NCBI RefSeq assembly: GCF_032484785.1
Contig: NZ_JAUETR010000001.1
Coordinates: 1,987,501-2,051,500 of the forward strand
Reading direction: 5' to 3'
Source: Bradyrhizobium sp. SZCCHNS1050
Lineage (GTDB): Bacteria > Pseudomonadota > Alphaproteobacteria > Rhizobiales > Xanthobacteraceae
Length of the DNA stretch: 64,000 bases
Each line of letters begins with the position of its first letter. The first letter of the stretch is position 1. Below, one piece after another: positions 8,870 through 18,387 of the stretch. The position numbers and the translations under genes were made by a program. Below the pieces are notes generated by a model. That model made no database searches. It worked only from the letters and a program-made list of their open reading frames with translations, and had not been told where the DNA came from.

Positions 8870-9832
8870 TTATTTCAGGATGCCCTTTTCCTTGTAGTAG
8901 CGGATCGCGCCGGGGTGCAGCGGCACCGGGCTGTCCTGCGCCGCCGTCTCCAGCTTGATCTCCTTGCCGGCGGCATGCGCATTGGCGAGCTCCGGCAGCG
9001 ACTCGAAGATCAGCTTGGTCATCTGGTAGGCGAGATCGTCGGATACCGCCGAGCTGGTGACGAGATAGTTGATCACGGCCGCGGTCGGCACGTCCTTGTC
9101 CTGGCCGGTATAGGTGTTGGCCGGGATGGTCGCCGCGACGAACGGGGGCCCGATCTTGTCGACGACCTCCTTCGGCACCGACACCACGGTGATCGGCGAC
9201 GAGGTCGATAGATCCTTCAACGATGCGACGCCAAGGCCAGCCGACTGCAAGGTGGCGCCGAGCTGCCGGTTCTTCATCAGGTCGACCGATTCGGCGAACG
9301 GCAGATACTCCACCTTGCCGAGATCCTTGTAGCTCATGCCGGCGGCGGCGAGGATCGCGCGCGAGTTGAGCTCGGTGCCGGACTTCGGCGCGCCGACCGA
9401 CAGACTCTTGCCCTTGAGATCCGCCAGCGTCTTGATGCCGGACTCTGCCGTCGCGACGATCTGGATGTAGTTCGGATAGATCGCGCCGATCGTGCGCAGC
9501 TTGTCCAGCTTGGACTTGAAACCGGCCTCCTCCTCGCCGTTCCAGGCGGCCTTCAGGGAGTCGCCGAGCGCGAAGGCGAGTTCGCCGCGTCCCTGCTGCA
9601 GCAGGATCAGGTTCTCGACGGAGGCCTTGGTCGCCTGCACCTGGGTTTTCACATTGGGGATCTTGTCGCCGTAGATCTTCCCGATCGCGACACCGAGCGG
9701 ATAGTAGACGCCCGACGTGCCGCCGGTGAGCACGTTGATGAAGCTCTGGGCCTGCGCCGCTGGCGCCGCGAGCAGGCAGGCGGCTGCCAGAATGAAACCG
9801 GTTGCAGTGCCAGAGATTTTCGAGAAGCGCAT
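8870..9832 (-). CDS. TAXI-family TRAP substrate-binding protein
   Basis: A 320-residue periplasmic receptor that captures substrate for the adjoining TRAP permease. Signal peptide residues 1-28 (ILAAACLLAAPAAQAQ). The mature part begins FINVLTGGTSGVYYPLGVAIGKIY, the hallmark of TAXI receptors, and has the conserved LQQGRGELAFALGDS, GKSLSVGAPKSGTELNSRAIL and LHPGAIRYYKEKG segments. Start ATG 9832 is preceded by GGGAGGATC. It is first in the operon, 135 bases upstream of the permease, the usual place for the most highly expressed component. Confidence 0.93.
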   Translation of the reverse strand: MRFSKISGTATGFILAAACLLAAPAAQAQSFINVLTGGTSGVYYPLGVAIGKIYGDKIPNVKTQVQATKASVENLILLQQGRGELAFALGDSLKAAWNGEEEAGFKSKLDKLRTIGAIYPNYIQIVATAESGIKTLADLKGKSLSVGAPKSGTELNSRAILAAAGMSYKDLGKVEYLPFAESVDLMKNRQLGATLQSAGLGVASLKDLSTSSPITVVSVPKEVVDKIGPPFVAATIPANTYTGQDKDVPTAAVINYLVTSSAVSDDLAYQMTKLIFESLPELANAHAAGKEIKLETAAQDSPVPLHPGAIRYYKEKGILK

Positions 9833-10040
9833 GGATCCTCCCATTGATTTTGCCGCAAATTGGACGGCTGCGGGCGCGGGGTCAACCCATCCGAAAGACT
9901 GGCGCACCAGCCTCTCCCGCTCCCACGGCGCGAGGCCGGGACCGATGCGCCCCGCGTTCAATCTTACATTGACAGCACCACCAGCTTGAACCGCAGGTGC
10001 AGCCCAGAGGAGCGGGCCGCCTCGCTCGCAAGGCCGCCGG

Positions 10041-10517
10041 TCACTGGAACGTCATGTCGAGGCACTTGGAGATGTCCGAGCCGAGCCCGGACGAGATCGT
10101 CATGCAGCCGCGCACCTTCTGCTGGGTCGTATCCGCCACCCAGATCGAATAGCCGCCATTGCCGAAGAAGGAATTGGTGTTCGCCGGCTCGGTCTCGGTG
10201 GCGTCGAACTCATATTTGGAATCGGTGTCGAACACGCGCGGCTTCCTGGTGCAGCCGCCGTCGGTCTGGACGTTGATGACTTCCTTGTTGTCCCTGGTCA
10301 GCGACAGTGAGACCTGGCAGCGGAAATATTCCGAGGTCTTCACGTTGAAGAGGTAGGCGTAGGACTTGCAGACGGCCGTATTGAGCTTGCCGGCGGAGAG
10401 ACCGCGGCTGCAGGCGATGCGCTGGTTGTTGGACAGCTTGAAGTCGTCGGCCCGGGCGGATGCCAACGTCACCAGCGACAACGCCGCAACCCAACCGATC
10501 TTCGTGACAAGGCTCAT
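10041..10517 (-). CDS. Secreted protein of unknown function
   Basis: About 158 residues. Signal peptide MSLVTKIGWVAALSLVTLASARA, then a soluble domain with five cysteines (RIACSRG, AVCKSY, FRCQVS, GGCTRK, RGCMTI, SKCLDM) that could form disulfides in the periplasm. No family recognised. ATG 10526 or ATG 10517 are both possible; I prefer 10517 because GGGG lies nine bases before it but directly abuts the other. It diverges from the small secreted protein at 10691 with a 173-base gap. Confidence 0.65.
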   Translation of the reverse strand: MSLVTKIGWVAALSLVTLASARADDFKLSNNQRIACSRGLSAGKLNTAVCKSYAYLFNVKTSEYFRCQVSLSLTRDNKEVINVQTDGGCTRKPRVFDTDSKYEFDATETEPANTNSFFGNGGYSIWVADTTQQKVRGCMTISSGLGSDISKCLDMTFQ

Positions 10518-10690
10518 CCGAATCATCCCCAAATTGTTTTCTTGGCCTATGTTTCTAAACCACGCTGCAGGATAATCGCGAGATCGGCGAATGGAAAATC
10601 CGCCCAACGATCACTGCACTGCGACGGGGCGACGTTGACGTCGCGTCAGCGTTCGTGATTTGTTCGAGACGACATCGATTGGAGGAGGAC

Positions 10691-10993
10691 ATGAAGAGCT
10701 TGGTTCTGAAAGCCCTGATCGCCCTCGGTGCGCTGGGTGCACTGACCAGCGCGGTGCGCGCGGCACCACCGGAGCCGTGGGAGCTGAAGCCCGACATGGG
10801 CTACGCCTATGGCAAGGATGGCCGGACGCTCGCCTACAAGATGGGCACCAAGAACGCCGACATGCTGCTCAAGGGCGCCAAGAAGGTACCGAAGGGCACG
10901 CTGTTCTTCGTCGGCCAGAACGGTCAGCTCTACATGCGGACGGCCCCCTATCTCGACGGCGACGGCAGCTTCTCGTTCGGCGCGGATGAGTAA
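10691..10993 (+). CDS. Small secreted protein
   Basis: 100 residues with a signal peptide (VLKALIALGALGALTSAVRA) and a short mature part, APPEPWELKPDMGYAYGKDGR.., rich in Lys and Gly, with no cysteine. No family recognised. ATG 10691 is preceded by a strong ribosome site, GGAGGAGGAC, which supports real expression despite the small size. It ends 19 bases before the convergent gene at 11012. Confidence 0.7.
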   Translation: MKSLVLKALIALGALGALTSAVRAAPPEPWELKPDMGYAYGKDGRTLAYKMGTKNADMLLKGAKKVPKGTLFFVGQNGQLYMRTAPYLDGDGSFSFGADE

Positions 10994-11011
10994 GGGCGAG
11001 CGAGCGCAGCC

Positions 11012-12193
11012 TCAGAACGCGGCCGCCAGCTCCTTGGCGCCGGGCAGGCTGCTGAGCGAGTCCATCCTGGAATCCGTCACCGCAAGCAGCTTCGCCACGG
11101 TGTTGTGGCGAACGGCGACCGGATTGCGCTCGTAGCCGCCGCGCTGGAAGAAGTTGGCGGTCGGAACCTGATCGCGCATCTCGAGCGGCATCGTCACCAT
11201 GTCGAAGCCCGTGCCGTCGCCGGTGAGATTCATCATCTCGAGCTCGGCGGCCGAAAGCGGCCGCGTGTAGCCCTTGGCGCGTGCGAACAGCACCGAGGTC
11301 AAGAGCTTGTGGGTCTGCAGCATCGGCCCGACGTCGATGTCGAGCACCATCGCATGCATGGCCCAGCCTTGCGGCGTGTTGCCGATCTTCTCATGCGCCG
11401 ACCAGTCGTCCGGCACGGAGCGCGCGATCGCGACCATCTTCTTCAGGACCGCGAGCTTGTGCTCCATCGCGCCGCGTGCCGGGCCGGACGTCCGCGCCAC
11501 GCGTTCGCCGAGCAGGCGGATGAACAGCGGGCCCTGCTCGGCCAGCAGCTCGACGCTGTTGGTGGTCAAGAGCTGATTGTAGCCGATCGCGGTCGAGATC
11601 GCGCGGTTGCCCTTGAAGCCCGATTGCGAGTCGTGCTTGCCGTTGCCGCCGGTCTCGAAGGCATAGACGCGCACCGCCTGCTCGCGCGTCAGTCCCGACG
11701 CCGCGGCGAAGCGCCCATAGGCGCGTTTGAAATCGATGTCGTTGGCAGGGCGCTGCGGCGACCATTGGAAATGCTCCTGTGCCGCCTTCACGAGGTCGGC
11801 GACCACGGGGATGTACTTGCGCTCGCGCGGCTCGCCCTCAGGTTCCGGCTCGGGGTTCACCGGCCGCTTCGGCCCCGTGTAGACCGGCGGCTGCTCCAGC
11901 ACGTAGTCGTCGAGCCCGATCGGCTGGCGGTCGCGGCGCTTGGCGTTGCGGATGCGGCGCTTATCCGAGATCGCCTTCCAGTAGGCGCCCGCCTCCTGGT
12001 CGAACACCGCCCGCGCCTGCTGATATTCGGCGAGCCTGCGTTGGTACTCCGCGATCGCGGCGGGCGAGGCCATCTGGGCCAAGGCATCGCGCGGAGCTGC
12101 GACTGGCGCGGGTTCCACGGCCAGCAATGGCGGTGCGCCCGCGACCGCGCAGGCGAGAATCAGGACAAGCGTGCGAATCGGCTGATGAAGCAT
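11012..12193 (-). CDS. Exported protein of unknown function
   Basis: 393 residues. A signal peptide (TLVLILACAVAGAPPLLAVEP) is followed by a coiled-coil-prone charged stretch (AIAEYQRRLAEYQQARAVFDQ) and a proline-rich linker (RPVNPEPEPEGEPRE). The C-terminal half from about residue 150 (HFQWSPQRPANDIDFKRAYGRFAAASGLTREQAVRVYAFETGGNGKHDSQSG) has the look of a lysozyme-like or lytic-transglycosylase fold with a candidate catalytic Glu in FETGG; this is a guess. Start ATG 12193 is preceded by AAGGGCGG and avoids overlap with the Nudix gene. Confidence 0.72.
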   Translation of the reverse strand: MLHQPIRTLVLILACAVAGAPPLLAVEPAPVAAPRDALAQMASPAAIAEYQRRLAEYQQARAVFDQEAGAYWKAISDKRRIRNAKRRDRQPIGLDDYVLEQPPVYTGPKRPVNPEPEPEGEPRERKYIPVVADLVKAAQEHFQWSPQRPANDIDFKRAYGRFAAASGLTREQAVRVYAFETGGNGKHDSQSGFKGNRAISTAIGYNQLLTTNSVELLAEQGPLFIRLLGERVARTSGPARGAMEHKLAVLKKMVAIARSVPDDWSAHEKIGNTPQGWAMHAMVLDIDVGPMLQTHKLLTSVLFARAKGYTRPLSAAELEMMNLTGDGTGFDMVTMPLEMRDQVPTANFFQRGGYERNPVAVRHNTVAKLLAVTDSRMDSLSSLPGAKELAAAF

Positions 12194-12218
12194 GCCGCCC
12201 TTGTAGCCGAAACGGCGG

Positions 12219-12848
12219 CTACTTCCAGGCAAACACCGGCTGTTCCAGCTCATGCACCCGGGTGTCGCGGCCGGACAGCACCTCGCGGAACTGATAGATC
12301 AGCGCTGCGGTGGGCGCGTGAATGAGGCCCTCGCGGGCGTGAAAGCGGATCACGCGCCGCGTGCTCTCTGGGATCACGGTGAAGTCGAACGCGTCATCCG
12401 CCGTGATCGCATCCAGGCCGATCCGGTGCACCGAGGAGACCTCGTCCGGATTCGGTCGCAGCGTGCGGCCATCGCCCGCCCATACCACGACCGGGGTAAT
12501 CAGATAGCCCGACCGTGTCGGGTAGTCGTCGAGCAGGCCCAGCACCGCATCCGGCGCCAGGATCAGCCCGAGCTCCTCTGCGAGCTCGCGCAGGGCGGCC
12601 TCGACCGTGGTTTCGCCGGCGTCGCAGCGTCCGCCCGGCAGCGCCCATTGCCCGCCATGGCTGCGCAGCCCTGCGGCACGCAGAGTGAGCAGCAGCGCCG
12701 TGTTGCCGGTCTCGTGGTGGGGGGCCAGCGCGATCACCACCGCCGCGCGCTTCAGCGAGGCCGCCGCCGCAGTCGCCTCCAACCGCACGAAGCCCGCGCA
12801 GCAGCTTGCGATTTTCCGCCTGGTGGCATCGTCGAACGGCATCGGCAT
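12219..12848 (-). CDS. Nudix hydrolase, CoA-pyrophosphatase type
   Basis: 209 residues. The Nudix box GX5EX7REUXEEXGU is intact: it begins GGRCDAGE near residue 72 and ends RELAEELGL, the magnesium-binding site for hydrolysing nucleoside diphosphates linked to another moiety. The flanking [25 protein letters not shown] resembles the CoA pyrophosphatase (NudL-like) subfamily, so CoA or acyl-CoA may be the substrate. It reads divergently from the hotdog thioesterase gene, another CoA-related enzyme, 80 bases away. Confidence 0.88.
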   Translation of the reverse strand: MPMPFDDATRRKIASCCAGFVRLEATAAAASLKRAAVVIALAPHHETGNTALLLTLRAAGLRSHGGQWALPGGRCDAGETTVEAALRELAEELGLILAPDAVLGLLDDYPTRSGYLITPVVVWAGDGRTLRPNPDEVSSVHRIGLDAITADDAFDFTVIPESTRRVIRFHAREGLIHAPTAALIYQFREVLSGRDTRVHELEQPVFAWK

Positions 12849-12928
12849 GCAGCTTGACTACACCAGGCCGGCGACAGATGAAACGACCTCCAGGCCGGCT
12901 CGGGCCACAACGGGAAGGGTCTTCAGCG

Positions 12929-13351
12929 ATGACGAAATCGGCCGCGGCCAGGATGACGTCCGACGGCTGGGAGATCGTCGACACCTCCGGTTTCCTGCAT
13001 CTGATCGGCCCGCTGTGGCAGCGGGTCGTCGGCGGTGTCCACGAGTACGCCATCGTCACCGAGGACAAGCACCACAACCGCCGCGGCCTGGTCCAGGGCG
13101 GCGTGATCATGACGCTGGCCGACCGCAGTTGCGGCATGACGGCCCGCTACGCCGCAGGCAAGGAGCACATGGCGACGATCCAGTTCGACACGCATTTCGT
13201 CGAGTCCGGCAAGATCGGCGAGACCCTGGTGTCGCGGCCGCATGTGGTGCGGATCACCCGCAGCCTGGTGTTCATCACCACCGAGGTCACGGCCGGACCT
13301 CGCGTGATCGCGATGGCCTCGGGCGTGTTCAAGATCTTGAAGAGCGAATAG
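12929..13351 (+). CDS. PaaI-type hotdog thioesterase
   Basis: About 140 residues with the single hotdog fold of the PaaI/4HBT family, which hydrolyses acyl-CoA thioesters in the cytoplasm. The recognisable region is NRRGLVQGGVIMTLADRSCG (residues ~51-70), where Asp is the usual catalytic or base residue, followed by TIQFDTHFVESGKIGE. The start is ATG 12929 with GGGAAGGG upstream; ATG 12953 is also possible. A dispersed palindromic repeat begins 18 bases after the stop. Confidence 0.85.
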   Translation: MTKSAAARMTSDGWEIVDTSGFLHLIGPLWQRVVGGVHEYAIVTEDKHHNRRGLVQGGVIMTLADRSCGMTARYAAGKEHMATIQFDTHFVESGKIGETLVSRPHVVRITRSLVFITTEVTAGPRVIAMASGVFKILKSE

Positions 13352-13368
13352 GGGTCACTCGCTCCGCC

Positions 13369-13484
13369 GTCATCGCGAGGAGCGCAGCGACGAAGCAATC
13401 CAGGGTGGCGGAAAGGACTCTGGATTGCTTCCGCCTACGCCCCAAGGGCTTCGGCGGACACGTCGCTGCGCTCGCAATGACGCG
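13369..13484. repeat. Dispersed palindromic repeat, copy 2
   Basis: Same element as at 5305: it starts CGTCATCGCGAGGAGCGCAG, contains CGAAGCAATCCAGGG and CTCTGGATTGCTTC, and ends CTCGCAATGACGCG. It lies between two co-oriented genes, 58 bases before the aldo/keto reductase start. Confidence 0.85.
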
Positions 13485-13542
13485 TTGATGGGTTTATCGT
13501 CCTATCAAACCCATGCGCGCGTGTGGCAAGAATGAGGCATCA

Positions 13543-14553
13543 ATGAACTATCGCCAGCTCGGCCGTTCCGGCCTGAAAGTGTCGCCGATCTGCCTGGGCA
13601 CGATGATGTTCGGCGGTCCCACCGACGAGCCGGCATCCGCCCGCATCATCGCCAAAGCGCGCGACGCCGGCATCAACTTCATCGACACCGCGGATGCCTA
13701 CAACAAGGGCGTCTCGGAAGAGGTGGTCGGCCGCGCCATCGCGCGCGAGCGCGACCGCTGGATCGTCGCCACCAAGCTCGCCAACCCGATGGGCGACGAT
13801 CCCAACCGCGCCGGCCTGTCGCGGCGCTGGGTGCTGCAGGCCGCGGACGAAAGCCTGCGGCGGCTCGGCACCGGGCACATCGACATCTACTACCTGCACA
13901 AGGAAGATCACGCGACGCCGCTCGAGGAAACCGTGCGCGCGATCGGCGATCTCATCCGTGCCGGCAAGATCCGCTATTTCGGCGTCTCCAACTACCGCGC
14001 CTGGCGGCTCGCCGAGATCTGCAATCTCTGCGACACCATCGGCATCGACCGCCCTGTCGTCAGCCAGCCCTACTACAACGCGATGAACCGGATGCCCGAG
14101 GTCGAGCACCTGCCGGCCTGCGGCTATTACGGCCTCGGCGTCGTGCCCTACAGCCCGCTGGCGCGCGGCGTGCTCACCGGAAAATACAGCCCCGATGCGC
14201 CGCCGGACATGGACACCCGCGCCGGCCGCAACGATACGCGAATGATGCAGACCGAGTGGCGGCCCGAATCGTTGAAGCTGGCGCAGGAGATCAAGCGTCA
14301 CGCCGAGGCGAAGGGCTTCACGCCGGGACAGTTCGCCGTGTCCTGGGTGCTCAACTCCGCCTTCATCAGCTCCGTGATCGCGGGTCCGCGCACCGAGGCG
14401 CAATGGGACGACTACATCCGCGCGCTCGACTATCCCTTTGCCGCCGACGACGAGGCGCTGATCGACCGGCTGGTCGTGACCGGTCACGCCTCGACGCCCG
14501 GCTACAACGATCCGGCCTATCCGATCGAGGGCCGCAGGCCGCGGGTGGGCTAG
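13543..14553 (+). CDS. Aldo/keto reductase
   Basis: 336 residues, a (beta/alpha)8-barrel NADPH-dependent reductase of aldehydes or ketones. The active-site set is present: Asp in FIDTADAYNKG (~50), Tyr in the same segment (~55), Lys in VATKLANP (~85) and His in YYLHKED (~118). The NADP-binding end is SSVIAGPRTEAQWDDYI. MNYRQLGRSGLKVSPICLGTM is the standard family opening; ATG 13543 has GAGG five bases before. Substrate unknown. Confidence 0.92.
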   Translation: MNYRQLGRSGLKVSPICLGTMMFGGPTDEPASARIIAKARDAGINFIDTADAYNKGVSEEVVGRAIARERDRWIVATKLANPMGDDPNRAGLSRRWVLQAADESLRRLGTGHIDIYYLHKEDHATPLEETVRAIGDLIRAGKIRYFGVSNYRAWRLAEICNLCDTIGIDRPVVSQPYYNAMNRMPEVEHLPACGYYGLGVVPYSPLARGVLTGKYSPDAPPDMDTRAGRNDTRMMQTEWRPESLKLAQEIKRHAEAKGFTPGQFAVSWVLNSAFISSVIAGPRTEAQWDDYIRALDYPFAADDEALIDRLVVTGHASTPGYNDPAYPIEGRRPRVG

Positions 14554-14675
14554 CACTCTTACAGGAGCCCGTAGAACAACAGCTTCAACCGAAAGGAAAA
14601 AGATATACTCAATAGATATTGATGAGGCGACGTGGCATGCTCCGCATCCCAACTCAATCGATGCTATGATTGGTG

Positions 14676-15914
14676 ATGTCGATGACCGAACCGTCGTTGC
14701 CCGAACCTATTGTCCAGGCCCCCCTCTATCCGCCCTTTTCCGAAATCGCTCATGCGATTCGGCTGCTCGAAGGTGAGCCTGTCCAACGGGTGCGCGATAT
14801 GCTCAGCGCAATCGCGGCGCAAATGGGCAGCCCCCAGAACCCCGTTGATTGGTCAACTCCAGACTCCTGGATTGCCGAGCGCCTTACTGGCGACCTCGAA
14901 ATTCTGGCCCGGAAGATATGGGAAGGTAGCAATAAGGAATTGAATCCCCGCTACCTGAATGGTTGCTACCTGTTCATAAATCGCATGAATTTACTGGATC
15001 AGATTCATGGGATCTACAAATTGGGCGAGCGAGGAAGAAAGTTCCTAGCCCAGAACGAAGGGCTTTTCCAGGAATTGGACGCTGCGGAAGGCATCCCAAA
15101 ATTACTATCGCTTGTCGCCGAGCGTTCACCCTGCAAACGCGGAGACATTTTGCCGGCATGGTCAGATTATCTCAAAGCTGTATCCCAATTTTCAACTCCA
15201 AACACCTTCGCAGACACTCTCAGACGCCGACTGATAGCAGCTGTGGAGCGCGGTCTAATCTCCCGAGAAGGCAACTTCTATGCAATCACCGATCTTGGCC
15301 TTCGCTGGCTGAAAGGGTTTTCTGCGCCGGTTGACAGCGCTCCAATCGCGGCTCCTTCACCCAAGCGAACCACAGTAGCCGAAGCTGCCCACGCACACAA
15401 CGAGGAGCAATTGTCTGCATTTCGAACTCGTTTAATGCAGCTCGAGCCGGTTCAATTTGAACATTTCGTCAAGGAGCTCCTTGATGCCATGGACTACGAG
15501 GATGTCCGCGTCACGAAATTTAGTGGCGACAAGGGAGTTGACGTTGTTGCACGCGTACAATTTGGCATCACCGAGATTACTGAAGTTGTGCAGGTAAAGC
15601 GAACGGAAGGGACGATAGTCCGGCCAAAGATTGATGAGCTCCGAGGAGCGCTACCTTATCATAAAGCCATCCGAGGAACCATTATCAGTCTTGGCAGCTT
15701 TGCAAAGGGCGCACAGGAAGGAGCCTTGTTTCCCGGCGCGGCACCGATAACACTGATCGATGGAAAGCGACTGCTAGACCTCTGTATCAAGCATCAGGTA
15801 GGAATTCGTCGTCGCCCCGTGGAAATCTATGAAATAGACGATTCCTTCTTTTTGAGAAAATTCAATCGGGAAGATGTTGAGGAGGCTACGCCTATTCTCG
15901 ACGAGACTGACTAG
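14676..15914 (+). CDS. Mrr-like restriction endonuclease
   Basis: About 412 residues. The N-terminal half (winged-helix Mrr_N-like, AAVERGLISREGNFYAITDLGLRWL near 185-210) is a DNA-reading region, and residues ~240-370 form an Mrr_cat PD-(D/E)XK nuclease: FEHFVKELLDAMDYEDVRVTKFSGDKGVDVVARVQ then VVQVKR, giving the catalytic Asp and the Q-X-K triad. Such enzymes usually cut methylated foreign DNA (type IV restriction). No methyltransferase is adjacent. The gene and its flanks are clearly less G+C-rich and use more A/T-ending codons than neighbours, so it is probably acquired. TTG 14670, ATG 14676 and ATG 14682 are all possible starts. Confidence 0.85.
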   Translation: MSMTEPSLPEPIVQAPLYPPFSEIAHAIRLLEGEPVQRVRDMLSAIAAQMGSPQNPVDWSTPDSWIAERLTGDLEILARKIWEGSNKELNPRYLNGCYLFINRMNLLDQIHGIYKLGERGRKFLAQNEGLFQELDAAEGIPKLLSLVAERSPCKRGDILPAWSDYLKAVSQFSTPNTFADTLRRRLIAAVERGLISREGNFYAITDLGLRWLKGFSAPVDSAPIAAPSPKRTTVAEAAHAHNEEQLSAFRTRLMQLEPVQFEHFVKELLDAMDYEDVRVTKFSGDKGVDVVARVQFGITEITEVVQVKRTEGTIVRPKIDELRGALPYHKAIRGTIISLGSFAKGAQEGALFPGAAPITLIDGKRLLDLCIKHQVGIRRRPVEIYEIDDSFFLRKFNREDVEEATPILDETD

Positions 15915-16069
15915 CTGCTGTGGATTAGGACGCCTTCGATGAAGATGGATATCGATACGCCTGTAGCCAGACGTATGACTACGTCATTTCATCTAGACGC
16001 GCATCAAGTGCTCCGGCTGCGCCCTCGCTCATACCTGATATCTGATCGCAGGCATCGGGTGGGCTAAAG

Positions 16070-17383
16070 ATGGAGGAGGATCGCTACGGCCTGCCACTGT
16101 CGACGGCCTCCACTGACGCGGCCGCAGCCTATCGCGAGGGCATGGATCTGCTGCTCGCATTCTGGCCCGGGGCCATTGACGCGTTCGAGCGGGCGATCAT
16201 GCTCGATCCGGAGTTCGCGCTGGCGCACGCGGCGCGTGCTCGCATCCACGCGATCTACATGCAGCGCGAGGCGGCGCTGCAGACCATCGCGCGCGCCCGC
16301 GACCTCGCTGCCAAGCGCGGCACCCCGCGCGAGCAGAGCCATGTCGCGACCCTGGTGCTCGCCATCGAAGGACGCGGCACTGACGCTCTGACATCGACCC
16401 TGGCGCATCTGGCGAACTGGCCGCGGGACGCCATGATCATGGCGCTCCCGCTCGGCGCTTTCGGCCTGCTCGCCTTCTCCGGCCGCGCCGATCACGATGC
16501 CGCCCGCCGCGACCTCTGCGACCGCTTCGCCGCTGATTATGGCGAGGACTGGTGGTTCATGTCCAACCATGGCTGGGCCCTGACCGAGGCCGGCGAGTTG
16601 GCGAAGGGCCGCGCCGTCACCGAGCGCAGCTTCGCGCTGCGCCGGCACAACGCCTATGCCGTGCATGCGCTGCTGCATGCGATGTTCGAGGAAGGCGCGG
16701 TGGACGAGGCCGATGCGCTCGTCGAGGGGTGGATCGGCGACTATGATCGCACGGGAATGCTGCATGGCCATATCTGCTGGCACCAGGCGCTCGGCGCGCT
16801 GGACCGGGGCGATGCCGACAAGGCGCGGGCGGTCTATACCGACGTGCTGGTGCCGACGATGGACTCGGCGCCCCCGCTCAACACCCTGTCCGACTGCGCC
16901 TCGCTGCTGTGGCGGCTGATGGCTGACGAGCAACCGGTGCCGCCCAACGCATGGGCCGACACGGCGGCCTATGCGAGCACGCGCTTCACGGGTTCGACCC
17001 TCGCCTTCGCCGAGATGCATCTGGTGATGATCGCGGCAGCAACGCATGACAGCGCCGCGCTCAAGGGACGCCTTGCCGCGATCGAGCGGCGGCAGGCCGA
17101 GGGCAGGCTGCCGGCCGGGCGCATCGTGCCGCACATGTTGCGGGCACTGCGTGCGTTCGCCGATGACAATTGGCGCGGATGCGCGCGCGAGCTTGCGCCC
17201 GTCATCGGCGATCTCCCCCGCATCGGCGGCAGCCACGCCCAGCGCGAGGTGATCGAGGACACCTACATCCTGGCGCTGATCCGCAGCGGCGCGCTGGCCC
17301 AGGCGCGAGACCTGCTCGATGCCCGCCTGCACCGCCGCCCCTCCGCGCGCGACACCCGCTGGCGGGCGCTCACCGCGAGCTGA
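16070..17383 (+). CDS. TPR protein of the TTC38 family
   Basis: 437 residues, entirely alpha-helical with degenerate tetratricopeptide motifs from the N-terminus (REGMDLLLAFWPGAIDAFERAIMLDPEFALAHAARA) to the end. The segments SNHGWALTEAGELAKG, NAYAVHALLHAMFEEG and HGHICWHQALGALDRGD are typical of the TTC38-like group found in bacteria and animals, whose function is unknown. No signal peptide, so cytoplasmic. It ends seven bases from the convergent dehydrogenase gene. Confidence 0.85.
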   Translation: MEEDRYGLPLSTASTDAAAAYREGMDLLLAFWPGAIDAFERAIMLDPEFALAHAARARIHAIYMQREAALQTIARARDLAAKRGTPREQSHVATLVLAIEGRGTDALTSTLAHLANWPRDAMIMALPLGAFGLLAFSGRADHDAARRDLCDRFAADYGEDWWFMSNHGWALTEAGELAKGRAVTERSFALRRHNAYAVHALLHAMFEEGAVDEADALVEGWIGDYDRTGMLHGHICWHQALGALDRGDADKARAVYTDVLVPTMDSAPPLNTLSDCASLLWRLMADEQPVPPNAWADTAAYASTRFTGSTLAFAEMHLVMIAAATHDSAALKGRLAAIERRQAEGRLPAGRIVPHMLRALRAFADDNWRGCARELAPVIGDLPRIGGSHAQREVIEDTYILALIRSGALAQARDLLDARLHRRPSARDTRWRALTAS

Positions 17384-17389
17384 GCCGGA

Positions 17390-18355
17390 TTATCCCTCGG
17401 TCTCCAGCCCGGTCGGCATCGGCACATTCTCGGGCTGCAGCTTGAGGCCGGCGGCGAGCGCCACGGTCTCCAGCAGTGCCGCAAAATCCTTCTCCAGATA
17501 GGCGGCGGGATCCGATTGCAGCGAGGCCGCGCCGACATGGGCCTGCAATGCCTCGCGCGTCGCGGCCGTCACCGGCATCGCGACGTCGAGCTGGCGCGCC
17601 GCCGACAGGCCGAGATCGAGATCCTTGCGCAGCAGCGGCGGCGTGAAGGTCGTGGTCCAGTCGAGATTGACCAGCGCGTTGCTCTTGTACTTCGTGAAAG
17701 TCGAGCCCATGACGCTGGCGTTCATGAAATTCAGGAAGGCATGGCGCGGCACGCCGGCCTTCTGCGCCAGGATGGTGATCTCGGCGAGGTTCTGGATCAC
17801 GACGCCGAGGAAGACATTGTGCGCGATCTTGCAGATGCGCGCGAGCTCGCCCTCGCCGACATAGGACACGCCGGAGACAGCGATCTTCGCCAGATAGGGT
17901 GCGATGACCTCGAATGCGGCCTTGGGGCCGGAGACGACCGACGACAGCTTGCCGGCCTTGACGCATTTGCCGTTGCCGGACACCGGCGCGCGCACGAACT
18001 CACAGCCCAGTCGAACGAGCTTGGCGGCGATCGCCTCCGACTGCTCGATGCCGATCGAGGAGCAGTCCACCAGGATCCGGGGACGCGATCCGGAACTGGC
18101 AGCCACCAGGCCGTTGTCGCCGAAATAGACCTGCTCGAGATCCTTGCCCGTCGACACCATCGTGAACACGATGTCGCACGCGGCGAGATCACGGGGATGA
18201 TCGACGATCACGCCGCCTTTCGCCGCCAGCGGCTCGGCCTTGGCACGGGTGCGATTGTAGATCGACACCTTGTGGTCGGCCTTGAGCAGGCGCTCGGCCA
18301 TCGGATAGCCCATGCGCCCCATGCCGATCCAGCCGAGCGAATGCGTCGTGGTCAT
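17390..18355 (-). CDS. 3-hydroxyisobutyrate dehydrogenase-like oxidoreductase
   Basis: 321 residues of the beta-hydroxyacid dehydrogenase family. The N-terminal Rossmann motif is GWIGMGRMGYPMAERLLKA, the substrate loop is FVRAPVSGNGKCVKAGKLSSVVSG and the helix IAHNVFLGVVIQNLAEI corresponds to the family region, although the usual catalytic lysine of KLxxN appears as His in CKIAHN (residue ~172). That substitution makes the substrate and even the activity uncertain. ATG 18355 has ACGAGGAGACGAC upstream. It is separated from the M24 gene by a palindromic repeat. Confidence 0.85.
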   Translation of the reverse strand: MTTTHSLGWIGMGRMGYPMAERLLKADHKVSIYNRTRAKAEPLAAKGGVIVDHPRDLAACDIVFTMVSTGKDLEQVYFGDNGLVAASSGSRPRILVDCSSIGIEQSEAIAAKLVRLGCEFVRAPVSGNGKCVKAGKLSSVVSGPKAAFEVIAPYLAKIAVSGVSYVGEGELARICKIAHNVFLGVVIQNLAEITILAQKAGVPRHAFLNFMNASVMGSTFTKYKSNALVNLDWTTTFTPPLLRKDLDLGLSAARQLDVAMPVTAATREALQAHVGAASLQSDPAAYLEKDFAALLETVALAAGLKLQPENVPMPTGLETEG

Positions 18356-18387
18356 TGTCGTCTCCTCGTCCTACTTATCACGGATGC

